A program made the translations under genes and the position numbers. 40,317 bases of DNA from Actinomycetes bacterium (GTDB lineage: Bacteria; Actinomycetota; Acidimicrobiia; Acidimicrobiales; Palsa-688), in the NCBI GenBank assembly GCA_021828475.1, contig JAJZIY010000027.1:1-40317 (forward strand), read 5' to 3'. Shown here in pieces: positions 32,992-40,301 of this stretch. Numbering within the stretch: the stretch's first letter is position 1; each line of letters starts with the position of its first letter. The notes below the pieces were generated by a model. That model was not told the origin of the DNA. It made no database searches and saw nothing but the letters and a program-made list of their open reading frames with translations.

Positions 32992-33768
32992 CTAGGCCAA
33001 ATCGCGGCCCGAGAGGGCGGCGAGCACCGTGTCGTGCAGGAGGCCGTTGCTCGAGATGGCGCTACCGCCGTCGGTCCTGGCCACGCCGCTGAAGTCGGTG
33101 AAGCGGCCGCCTGCCTCCTCGACCACGACCTGCAGGGCGGCAAGATCCCAGACCGAGGCCACCGGGTCGAGGCCGACGTCGCAGGCCCCCTCCGCCACGA
33201 GCATGTGCGACCAGAAGTCACCGAAGCCCCGGTCCCGACCGGCACGGGCCCTCAAGCCGGCGATGCGGTCGAGGTGCTCGAAGTCGCCCATGCACCCCGA
33301 CGAGACCGTGGCGTCCTCGAGCCGGGCTATGCCCGACACGTGGATCTTCTCGACCCGTCCGCCGGGTGCCCCGGCGTAGGCGCCCTCCCCCCGGCGCGCC
33401 CACCACCTCCGCCCCAGGGCCGGGGCGGACACCACTCCCAGGTCGACGTGGCCGTCCACCTCGAGGGCGATCAGCGTCGCCCAGACCGGCACGCCTCTCA
33501 CGAAGTTGGCTGTGCCGTCGATCGGGTCGACCACCCAGCGGCGACCCCCGGAGCCGGTGGTACCCATCTCCTCGCCCAGCACGGCGTCGTCCGGCCGCTG
33601 CCTCCCGATCAACTCCCTTATGGCGGCTTCGGCCGCCTGGTCTGCCTCGCTGACAGGGGTGTTGTCGGCCTTGGTCTCCACACGCAGGGACGGGCGGCGA
33701 AAGGCGTCCAGTGTCACGCTGGCGGCGGCGGCGGCCGCTTCCAGTGCCAGTTGGAGATCGGGGGCCAT
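32992..33768 (-). CDS. hisN: Inositol-monophosphatase family phosphatase (HisN-like histidinol-phosphatase)
   Basis: A 258-residue Mg-dependent phosphatase. The ligands are visible: T-P-V-S-E-A-D near 38-43, G-E-E at 65-67, D-P-I-D-G-T at 81-86 and W-D-L-A-A at 207-211. The V-S-E-A-D and F-W-S-H stretches fit the HisN subgroup that removes phosphate from histidinol phosphate in actinobacteria. No other histidine genes are near, so another sugar- or inositol-phosphate substrate remains possible. It lies 11 nt after larC and 2 nt before tadA. Confidence 0.85.
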   Translation of the reverse strand: MAPDLQLALEAAAAAASVTLDAFRRPSLRVETKADNTPVSEADQAAEAAIRELIGRQRPDDAVLGEEMGTTGSGGRRWVVDPIDGTANFVRGVPVWATLIALEVDGHVDLGVVSAPALGRRWWARRGEGAYAGAPGGRVEKIHVSGIARLEDATVSSGCMGDFEHLDRIAGLRARAGRDRGFGDFWSHMLVAEGACDVGLDPVASVWDLAALQVVVEEAGGRFTDFSGVARTDGGSAISSNGLLHDTVLAALSGRDLA

Positions 33769-33779
33769 GGCCCGCCACG

Positions 33780-34973
33780 CTAATGGGGAACGAGAGCCCG
33801 GGCCGCTGCCTCGGCCAGGAAAGCCACCTCCGCGAGCGGACGGCCAGTGGCAGCTGCCACAGTCACGCAGTCCTCGTGCTCTGCCTTGGCCCGGTAAGGG
33901 CCGATCTTGACCCGCACGCGGTGCCCGTCCACCGTCACTTCAGACCAGCGCCGCTCCAGCGCGGTGCGCAGGACCTGGTGCCGGCGTAGACCGAGCGTCC
34001 CCGACTGGCGCAGGAGTGTGGAGGTGACGCTGGCCACCTGCGAGGGGGCGCTGAGCGCGGTGACAACATGAGCAGGGCGGCCCTTCTTGCCGATGGCGGG
34101 CACCAGCCAGGCGTCGAGCGCCCCCGCTTCGATGAGGACCGGGACGAGGCGGCCCAGCACCTCGCCGCTCAGGTCGTCCACGTTTGCCTCCACGAGCACG
34201 AGCTCCTCGTCAGCGCCCTCAGCCCCGGCTGCTTCGCTGTCGCTAGAGGCGAGATCACCGATCACAGCCTGGACGACGTTGGGCCGGCCCGGGTTGTCCC
34301 GGCTGCCGGCCCCGTAGCCGGAGGCCCGCAGGGTCATGGCTGGCATGGGCCCGAACCCTCCGGCGAGCGCAGCAAGCAGGGCCGCCCCCGTCGGCGTCGT
34401 CATCTCGACGGGGTCGTCCGTGCCGAGCACGGGCGCTCCGGAGAGGAGGCGCAGGACCGCGGGCGCCGGGTTGGGCAGCGCCCCGTGGGCGGAGTGGACG
34501 GTGCCCCGCCCGAGAGGCACCGGGCTGGCGAACACGGCCTCGATCGCGAGCGCCTCCAGTGCAAGGCACGTACCCACGATGTCGACGATGGCGTCGAGCC
34601 CCCCGACCTCGTGGAAGTGCACGTCCTCGACCGGGGCCCGGTGCACGGCCGCCTCGGCGTCAGCCAACGCTGCGAACACCGCCAGCGAACGCCGCCTGGC
34701 CCGCTCGGGCAGTCCCCCGGCACCCTCGAGCAGGGCCCGCACCTGCGCCCACGGGCGGCTGTGCGAAGACGGCTCGTCCACCTCGACACGCAGGTAAGTG
34801 GCGACCACGCCTCCCCGTGCAGCCGGACCGGCCTGCATGTGCCAACCCTCGAGGCTCAGAGACTCCAGGCCGGACGCGACGACGTCCAGGTCGGCGCCAG
34901 CGTCGAGCAGACTGGCCAGGGCCATGTCCCCGGCAATACCGGAGAGGCAGTGCCACCACAGGGCCCGGGTCAT
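33780..34973 (-). CDS. larC: Nickel-pincer cofactor synthesis protein LarC
   Basis: Inserts nickel into the pyridinium dithiocarboxylate mononucleotide in a CTP-dependent manner, the last step of the nickel-pincer nucleotide cofactor. The 397-residue protein has H-C-L-S-G-I-A-G-D-M at 8-17, V-H-F-H-E-V-G near 109, G-R-G-T-V near 144, M-T-T-P-T-G-A near 180, and E-A-N-V-D-D-L-S-G-E in the C-terminal half. It is one continuous chain, not split by a programmed frameshift as in Lactiplantibacillus. ATG at 34973 starts 4 nt after larB; the frame is open further upstream inside larB. Neither larE nor larA is in the window. Confidence 0.92.
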   Translation of the reverse strand: MTRALWWHCLSGIAGDMALASLLDAGADLDVVASGLESLSLEGWHMQAGPAARGGVVATYLRVEVDEPSSHSRPWAQVRALLEGAGGLPERARRRSLAVFAALADAEAAVHRAPVEDVHFHEVGGLDAIVDIVGTCLALEALAIEAVFASPVPLGRGTVHSAHGALPNPAPAVLRLLSGAPVLGTDDPVEMTTPTGAALLAALAGGFGPMPAMTLRASGYGAGSRDNPGRPNVVQAVIGDLASSDSEAAGAEGADEELVLVEANVDDLSGEVLGRLVPVLIEAGALDAWLVPAIGKKGRPAHVVTALSAPSQVASVTSTLLRQSGTLGLRRHQVLRTALERRWSEVTVDGHRVRVKIGPYRAKAEHEDCVTVAAATGRPLAEVAFLAEAAARALVPH

Positions 34974-34977
34974 CGGG

Positions 34978-35793
34978 TCAGGCCTTTCCCGCCGGCGTGG
35001 CTCCGGCCTCGACCGCCACCGGCTCGGGCGCGCCGGTGCCCGTCCCCCGCCCTCGCGTGCCGAGTACCCGTCCCACCGCCCACGCCGCGCCGAACCCGTT
35101 GTCGATACCGACCACGCACAAGCCGGGCGCACAGCTGGCCAGCATGGCCAGCAGGGCCGTCACGCCCTCCAGTGAGGCGCCATAACCCACGCTGGTGGGT
35201 ACCGCCACCACGGGTGCCGGCGTGAGGCCCCCCACAAGGCTCGCCAGGGCGCCCTCCATGCCCGCCACCACGACCACAGCCGCCGCCGAGTGCAACAGGT
35301 CGACGTGGTCGAGCAGGCGGTGGACGCCGGCCACTCCGCAATCGGCGACCAGCGTCGGCCGGAAGCCGATCGCCTGCAGGGTCGCCATGCACTCGTCGGC
35401 CACAGGCAGGTCAGCGGTACCCGCCGAGAGGACCGCAACCGTCTCGGGGCGGGCCTGCGCCGGGCGCCATACCACCGTCGTACCCTTCCTCTCTCCGCCG
35501 GGGTGGGCCGCCATGGTCGCCCTGGCCTGTTCCTCGGACGCACGGGACAGGACTACCGGGCCCCCATCTGGCTCCGAGAGCAGGTCGCCGACGATGGCGA
35601 CGCAATGCTGCACCGCCTTGCCCGGACCGTAGACCGCCTCCGGCAGGCCCTGGCGAAGCGACCGGTGATGGTCGACCCTGGCGAAGCCGAGGTCAGTGTA
35701 TGGAAGCCGCCGCACGCGCCGTACCACCTCGTCCATGCCCACGTTCCCGGCCTGGAGGTCTTCGAGCAGGCGGTAGAGAGAAGCTTCGTCCAC
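34978..35793 (-). CDS. larB: Nickel-pincer cofactor synthesis protein LarB
   Basis: Carboxylates the nicotinate ring of NaAD and cleaves its pyrophosphate, the first step to the nickel-pincer cofactor. The C-terminal half is an AIR-carboxylase-like (PurE) domain. Counting from the GTG at 35793, the Glu of G-M-E-G-A-L is residue 180 and the Cys of A-S-C-A-P is 221. These are the numbers I recall for the catalytic pair of the Lactiplantibacillus enzyme, which supports both the function and this start. CAGCAT lies 6 nt before the GTG. The frame is open to 35847. It heads the run larB-larC-hisN-tadA. Confidence 0.92.
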   Translation of the reverse strand: MDEASLYRLLEDLQAGNVGMDEVVRRVRRLPYTDLGFARVDHHRSLRQGLPEAVYGPGKAVQHCVAIVGDLLSEPDGGPVVLSRASEEQARATMAAHPGGERKGTTVVWRPAQARPETVAVLSAGTADLPVADECMATLQAIGFRPTLVADCGVAGVHRLLDHVDLLHSAAAVVVVAGMEGALASLVGGLTPAPVVAVPTSVGYGASLEGVTALLAMLASCAPGLCVVGIDNGFGAAWAVGRVLGTRGRGTGTGAPEPVAVEAGATPAGKA

Positions 35794-35799
35794 CCGGCC

Positions 35800-35805
35800 A
35801 TGCTG
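35800..35805 (-). promoter_or_regulatory. -10-like hexamer of leaderless larB
   Basis: CAGCAT on the minus strand lies 6 nt before the GTG at 35793, with no ribosome site. The same hexamer serves as the presumed -10 of the chitobiose operon. It is weaker than the TA-starting hexamers. Confidence 0.35.
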
Positions 35806-35963
35806 CCACGATCCGCGGCCGTCACCGGAACCGCGGCCTCGTACCAACCCGCAAAGTCGGGCCGGCGGTCAGTGCCAGCGGAGACTACGCAGCGCAGCAC
35901 CCGCTGAGACCGAGAGGTCGTGCCGGGCCGACGACAGGGGCGAGCACCGGTGGGCCACCGGGC

Positions 35964-36410
35964 TCAGGGTACGTAGGCCTGCGGCACCCAGGTGGGTGCG
36001 AAAGAAGGCGGTTGCGGCACAGCCGGGGCCGCCGGCGGCGACCCGTAGTTGGTGGAGTCCCCGAAGAGGAAGTCCTTGGCCTGGTCGAAGAAGCTCTGGC
36101 TCTGGCGCTTGGCCTGCACCGCCGCGTAGTAGTCGTAGAGCTGCTGCTGATGGTTGGCGTCGGCCCAGGCCCTGGCGATGTTGGTCGCTGCGGTCATGAG
36201 GTCGTCCGCGGTGGTGCGCGCGTTCTGCTCGGAGGTCGCCATACGTCCGGCGAACTGGTCGGCATAGTTGCCCCGGAACTGCACCAGCGCGCCGGAGGCG
36301 GCCTTTTGCCTGGCCGGCTCGACCTCGTTGAGGACCATCTCCGCTATGCCCCACATCGCGGCGGCAGCGGGTAGCGCTTCACCAAAGGGGAAAGTGACGG
36401 TCTCTGCCAA
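35964..36410 (-). CDS. Helical protein of unknown function
   Basis: About 148 residues, not recognised. The central 80 residues are alpha-helical and Ala/Gln/Asp-rich, with a F-R-G-N-Y-A-D-Q-F-A-G-R-M turn between two helices, which recalls small helical-hairpin secreted proteins of the WXG100/ESX kind. It has no W-x-G in the loop, and no type VII secretion gene is in the window. The C-terminus is Pro/Ala-rich with several aromatic residues. The start is unsure: TTG 36410 is used, because the part upstream, open to 36578, has non-protein composition and overlaps the tetR gene. Confidence 0.5.
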   Translation of the reverse strand: MAETVTFPFGEALPAAAAMWGIAEMVLNEVEPARQKAASGALVQFRGNYADQFAGRMATSEQNARTTADDLMTAATNIARAWADANHQQQLYDYYAAVQAKRQSQSFFDQAKDFLFGDSTNYGSPPAAPAVPQPPSFAPTWVPQAYVP

Positions 36411-36507
36411 TGCGCCGCTACCAGCCTCCGTTGCAGGTCCCGCTCGGCAATAGCCAAATGGGCACCGGGACCGGACGGCCAGGGGCCCGACAAGGATGGT
36501 ACACGGC

Positions 36508-37053
36508 TCAGCGTCGGTGGTCCGCCCTGAGCCCGTCGCATATGACCGAGACCATGACGTCCGCTGCGGGCTGGCCATGCTCGCCCCCCGTCAGGCAAGC
36601 CCCCATCAGCAGCGCCGTGACGTCGTCGCCGGTGACGTCAGGACGAACTGCCCCCGCGGCCTGTGCCCGCTCGAGCAACGTCTCGAACTGCTCCTGCAAC
36701 TGCTGCTTGACCGGGCAGGTCTCCACCGTGAACAGGCCCGCCCGGGCCAGGATGTCGGCGAGGTCGCGCTTGCGGGCAGCCATCTCGCCCATCTCACGGA
36801 GAAAGGTGAAGAAAGCCTCGCCCGGCTCGGAGGCGGCCAGATCCCTGGCCCGGGCCGAGAGCGACTCGAGGTGGGCCACGACGATGGCTGTGAACAACGC
36901 CTCCTTGGTCGGGAAGTGCCGGTACAGCGTCCCCACCCCGACACCGGCACGCGCAGCGATCATGTCGACGGGCACGGACAGGCCCTCGTCGGCGAAAAGC
37001 TCCTCCGCCGCCTTCAGTACGCGCTCGACGTTGCGACGGGCGTCCGCTCGCAT
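36508..37053 (-). CDS. TetR-family regulator of the adjacent efflux pump
   Basis: A 181-residue repressor. The helix-turn-helix at about residues 8-55 has V-L-K-A-A-E-E-L-F-A-D-E-G and G-V-G-V-G-T-L-Y-R-H-F-P-T-K-E-A-L, the full TetR signature. The ligand domain ends in a Q-E-Q-F-E-T-L-L-E-R-A helix typical of the SACE_7040-type C-terminal domain. ATG 37053 is the standard start; the frame is open to 37185. It is divergent from a DHA2 efflux gene, and a clear palindrome lies within the promoter of that gene. Confidence 0.88.
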   Translation of the reverse strand: MRADARRNVERVLKAAEELFADEGLSVPVDMIAARAGVGVGTLYRHFPTKEALFTAIVVAHLESLSARARDLAASEPGEAFFTFLREMGEMAARKRDLADILARAGLFTVETCPVKQQLQEQFETLLERAQAAGAVRPDVTGDDVTALLMGACLTGGEHGQPAADVMVSVICDGLRADHRR

Positions 37054-37178
37054 GGGGCGGGCATCCGTCCAGGATGTGCAACTGGGAGCGGCCTCTCCCA
37101 GCCCGGACGGGTCAGGCCCGGTCTCGCCCTCTGCGTGATCTGCTGTGGCGAACGTCACGTCGACTGACCTTAAATCCT

Positions 37179-37208
37179 TTGACAACCGGAACGGTGGTTC
37201 CGTATCCT
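37179..37208 (+). promoter_or_regulatory. Promoter of the MFS efflux gene
   Basis: A consensus -35 TTGACA at 37179-37184 and a -10 TATCCT at 37203-37208, separated by 18 bp. The whole spacer is taken up by an inverted repeat. Confidence 0.65.
37187..37202. promoter_or_regulatory. TetR operator in the efflux promoter
   Basis: CGGAAC and GTTCCG form a perfect 6-bp inverted repeat around GGTG. It lies between -35 and -10, so repressor binding would block transcription of the efflux gene. The divergent tetR gene is the obvious source of the protein. Confidence 0.7.
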
Positions 37209-37329
37209 GTTAAGCGGAGGGTACGTTCCACATACTACCGCCCGGGGCGGCTGCAAGAGGTCGAGACCGGGCCCAACGTGCACCACAACCAGCACCACGC
37301 ATGACTCCTGACAGGGGGAGGCCCCCGCA

Positions 37330-38820
37330 ATGACAACGACGCTCGACCAGCTGGCCCAGCGGGCCGGCCCGGACATCATCGACCAACCCGACCCCATGCG
37401 GTTCCGGGCCCTGGTTGTGATCGCCATTGCCCAGCTGATGATCGTTCTGGACGCCTCGGTCGTCACGATCGCGCTGCCGTCCGCCCAGCAGGCGCTGCAC
37501 ATCTCGGTGCAGAACCGCCAGTGGGCCCTCACGGCCTACACCCTGGCCTTCGGTGGCCTCCTGCTCATCGGTGGGAGGATCTCCGACTTCCTCGGGCGCA
37601 AACGCATGTTCATCATCAGCCTGCTGGGTTTCGCCGCCGCCTCCGCCCTCGGGGGGCTGGCCCAGAACGCGGGAATGCTCTTCGGCGCCCGCGCCCTGCA
37701 GGGGGCCTTCGCCGCCGTCATGGCGCCTGCGTCCCTCTCACTTCTCACGGTCACGTTCACAGAGGCCAGGGAGCGGGCGCGCGCCTTCGGCGTGTACGGC
37801 GCCGTCGCCGGTAGCGGCGCGGCCATCGGCCTGGTGCTGGGAGGCCTGCTCACCCAGTACGCATCGTGGCGCTGGACACTGCTGATCAACGCGCCGATCG
37901 CCGTCGTCGCCGCCCTGGCCGCCTCCCGGTTCATCCGCGAGAGCAAAGCCGATGGCGAGCGCCGCTACGACCTCCCGGGCGCCATCAGCGTGACCGGTGG
38001 CCTGCTGCTGCTCGTCTATGGCTTCACCAGGGCCGGTAGCGGCGGCTGGGGTGCTCCGGTCACACTCGCCCTCCTTGCCGTGGGCGCCGCCCTGCTGGTT
38101 GGCTTCGTGCTGCTGGAGCGCTCATCCCGGGCTCCCCTGCTCCCCCTCAGGGTGGTCCTCGACCGCAACCGGGGCGGCTCGTTCCTGGCCTCGCTGCTGG
38201 TCGGTATCGCCCTCATGGGGACCTTCCTCTTCCTCACCTACTACTTGCAGGGCACCCTGCACTACTCGGCGCTGAAGAGCGGCTTCGCCTTCCTACCGTT
38301 CTCGGCCGGCATCATCGTCTCGGCCATGGTCGCCAGCCAGCTGCTGCCTCGTACCGGCCCACGCCTGCTCATGACGGGTGGCCTCGTCATGGCCACCGCT
38401 GGCCTGGCCTGGTTCACACAGATCGGCGTCCACACCTCCTACGCGGCGCACGTGCTACCGGCCGAGCTGGTCGTGAGCCTCGGGCTCGGGTTCGTCTTCG
38501 TACCCTTCAGCAGCACGGCACTCGTCGGCGTCGCCCCACACGACGCCGGCGTGGCGAGCGCCCTTGTCAACGCCACCCAACAGGTGGGCGGCTCCCTGGG
38601 GACAGCCCTCCTCAACACGATCTTCACCTCGGCCATGGCCTCCTACCTCGTGGCCCACCACGGCGCCGCCGCCCAAGCCGCCGCCCCGGTGCACGGCTAC
38701 GCAGTCGGCTTCGTAGCCAGCGCCGCCGTCCTGGCCCTGGCCATGGTCGTGAGCGCCACTCTCGTGCGGGCGTCGAAAACAGACCTCCCGGCGGGAGAGG
38801 GCTTACCCATACCGGCGTAG
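37330..38820 (+). CDS. MFS drug efflux transporter, DHA2 (14-segment) family
   Basis: A 496-residue proton-coupled exporter of the EmrB/QacA type with fourteen hydrophobic segments. Motif A, G-G-R-I-S-D-F-L-G-R-K-R, follows the second segment. Motif C is seen as G-S-G-A-A-I-G-L-V-L-G-G in the fifth. The first segment ends with L-D-A-S-V-V-T-I-A-L-P, the DHA2 motif D1. The substrate is unknown; lipophilic cations, dyes or antibiotics are usual. GGGGGAGG lies before the ATG. Its long leader of about 115 nt starts at the TetR-controlled promoter. A strong hairpin ends the unit. Confidence 0.92.
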   Translation: MTTTLDQLAQRAGPDIIDQPDPMRFRALVVIAIAQLMIVLDASVVTIALPSAQQALHISVQNRQWALTAYTLAFGGLLLIGGRISDFLGRKRMFIISLLGFAAASALGGLAQNAGMLFGARALQGAFAAVMAPASLSLLTVTFTEARERARAFGVYGAVAGSGAAIGLVLGGLLTQYASWRWTLLINAPIAVVAALAASRFIRESKADGERRYDLPGAISVTGGLLLLVYGFTRAGSGGWGAPVTLALLAVGAALLVGFVLLERSSRAPLLPLRVVLDRNRGGSFLASLLVGIALMGTFLFLTYYLQGTLHYSALKSGFAFLPFSAGIIVSAMVASQLLPRTGPRLLMTGGLVMATAGLAWFTQIGVHTSYAAHVLPAELVVSLGLGFVFVPFSSTALVGVAPHDAGVASALVNATQQVGGSLGTALLNTIFTSAMASYLVAHHGAAAQAAAPVHGYAVGFVASAAVLALAMVVSATLVRASKTDLPAGEGLPIPA

Positions 38821-38836
38821 ATCCCGTTCGCTCCCG

Positions 38837-38874
38837 CCGAGGCCCCTGTCCCCAACCCGGGACAGGGGCCTCGG
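38837..38874 (+). terminator. 16-bp perfect hairpin after the efflux gene
   Basis: CCGAGGCCCCTGTCCC pairs perfectly with GGGACAGGGGCCTCGG around a 6-nt loop. It begins 17 nt after the stop of the MFS gene and ends 12 nt before the pheA -10 hexamer. There is no U-tract, as is common for terminators of high-GC actinobacteria. Confidence 0.75.
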
Positions 38875-38886
38875 CCGGCTCCGCCA

Positions 38887-38892
38887 TATGCT
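38887..38892 (+). promoter_or_regulatory. -10 hexamer of leaderless pheA
   Basis: TATGCT lies exactly 6 nt before the GTG at 38899, with no ribosome site. It is the closest to the consensus -10 among the leaderless genes here. Confidence 0.6.
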
Positions 38893-38898
38893 TGCGCC

Positions 38899-39843
38899 GT
38901 GAAGGTAACGCCGTCCACAATCACCGCCTATCTCGGACCTGCCGGCACCTTCACCGAGGAGGCCCTGCTCAGCCAAGCGGACCTGGCAGCTTCCCGGCGA
39001 GCCCCCTACGGGACCTTCGCCGAGGTCATGGGGGCGGTGAGCGACAGGCGAGCAGACCTCGGGGTGGTCGCTCTCGAGAACTCGATCGAGGGCACGGTCA
39101 ACGTCACCCTCGACCAGCTGGTCTTCGACCACGACCTCTGGATCGTGAGGGAGCTGCAGATCTCGGTCGCGCAATGCCTGGTCGGCCTACGCGGCACCGA
39201 CGTTGGCCGGGCCAAGAGGGTCCTGTCGATGCCCGTGGCCACGGCTCAGTGCCGCACCTGGCTGGGGCGGCACCTCCCGGGTGCCGAAGCCGAACCCTGC
39301 GCCTCGACCGCTGACGCCGTCCGGCGCGTCGCCGAGCAGGCCGATCCCCAATCAGTGGCCATCGGCACACGGCACGCCGCCGCTCTCTACGGCCTCGAGG
39401 TCCTGGCCTCGGGCATCGAGGACCATGACGAGAACCGGACCCGCTTCGCCGTGGTGGCGCGCCCCGAGTGGGGGATACCGGCGGCGACGGGGCACGACAA
39501 GACGAGCATCGTGTGCTTCCAGTCCTCTGACCATCCCGGCAGCCTGCACATGATCCTTGGCCAGTTCGCCGCCCGAAACCTCAACCTGACCAAGCTGGAG
39601 TCGCGGCCCACGAAGCGGGCGCTCGGGGAGTACTGCTTCGTCATCGACGTGGATGGGCACGTGGCGGACGAGGTGGTGTCAGACTGCCTCCGGGACCTGC
39701 ACGCGACCCTCCCGTCTGTCAAGTTCCTCGGGTCGTACCCGGCGGCCGGGCCTCAGGGGGAGCGCCGGCGCCAGGAGGCCTCGGCGGCGTGGGCAGCTGC
39801 GGACGACTGGGTGCGGGCGCTGCGCCAGCACCTGGCCGGGTAG
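38899..39843 (+). CDS. pheA: Prephenate dehydratase
   Basis: Converts prephenate to phenylpyruvate in phenylalanine synthesis. The 314-residue protein has the dehydratase domain first: Y-L-G-P-A-G-T-F-T near the start, V-A-L-E-N-S-I-E-G-T-V near 57, and N-R-T-R-F just after E-D-H-D-E near 178, with the catalytic Thr-Arg-Phe motif intact. A C-terminal ACT domain follows from about 200, with P-G-S-L-H-M-I-L and N-L-T-K-L-E-S-R-P, which binds phenylalanine for feedback control. The GTG start is leaderless. A serine tRNA gene follows, as often near pheA-serS in actinobacteria, but serS is not in the window. Confidence 0.95.
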   Translation: MKVTPSTITAYLGPAGTFTEEALLSQADLAASRRAPYGTFAEVMGAVSDRRADLGVVALENSIEGTVNVTLDQLVFDHDLWIVRELQISVAQCLVGLRGTDVGRAKRVLSMPVATAQCRTWLGRHLPGAEAEPCASTADAVRRVAEQADPQSVAIGTRHAAALYGLEVLASGIEDHDENRTRFAVVARPEWGIPAATGHDKTSIVCFQSSDHPGSLHMILGQFAARNLNLTKLESRPTKRALGEYCFVIDVDGHVADEVVSDCLRDLHATLPSVKFLGSYPAAGPQGERRRQEASAAWAAADDWVRALRQHLAG

Positions 39844-39942
39844 TCCTCTCGCCGGCCGGCGGTCCCCGGGTCGGTACATGCAGGACTGGCGGGGCTGGAC
39901 GCTTGATGTCCTGCAGCCTGGAGCTAGGATCTACCGGCGCCG

Positions 39943-40029
39943 GGAGGGATGGCAGAGCGGCCGAATGCGAGGCTCTTGAAAAGCCTTGGGAGTGCGAGCT
40001 CCCCGTGGGTTCAAATCCCACTCCCTCCG
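39943..40029 (+). tRNA. tRNA-Ser (anticodon UGA)
   Basis: The acceptor stem is GGAGGGA with TCCCTCC, discriminator G, no encoded CCA. The anticodon arm AGGCT-CTTGAAA-AGCCT gives TGA. The long variable arm (TGGGAGTGCGAGCTCCCC) and T-arm GGGTTCAAATCCC are intact. The length is 87 nt. Confidence 0.97.
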
Positions 40030-40246
40030 CTCAGCTCCCGATGTGTTTTCATGTTGTAGTCGCCTGGCCCGTCACATTTCGATGGGGTGGCTGGTGGCCT
40101 CGAGACCGTTCTTGTAGCCAGTTGCGTACCTGGTTGCGCGGCGTCCTTTCGTCGTGCCCATTGGTCAGACGACGTGGCCGTCACCTTTTGGGGCTCTTCA
40201 CAGTTGAGAGTGTGGCGGGCATAGCCGGGGGGATCCGCGCATGAGG
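40030..40246. other. Spacer between tRNA-Ser and the right-edge element
   Basis: No gene is recognised. It is less GC-rich than most of the window. It connects the 3' end of a tRNA gene, a common integration site, with a probable insertion element at the edge. No direct repeat of the tRNA 3' end was found inside the window. Confidence 0.4.
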
Positions 40247-40301
40247 GTCGAGGTCCTCAGATGATGGGAGTTCTCACACCACCCATCAAGAGGACCTCGA
40301 C
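40247..40301. repeat. Long inverted repeat hiding a ribosome site
   Basis: GTCGAGGTCCTC at 40247-40258 pairs perfectly with GAGGACCTCGAC at 40290-40301. A nested 6-bp stem, GATGGG (40263-40268) with CCCATC (40282-40287), extends it. The right arm contains GAGGA, the probable ribosome site of the ATG at 40302. In RNA the fold would block translation of transcripts that enter from outside. Confidence 0.75.
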
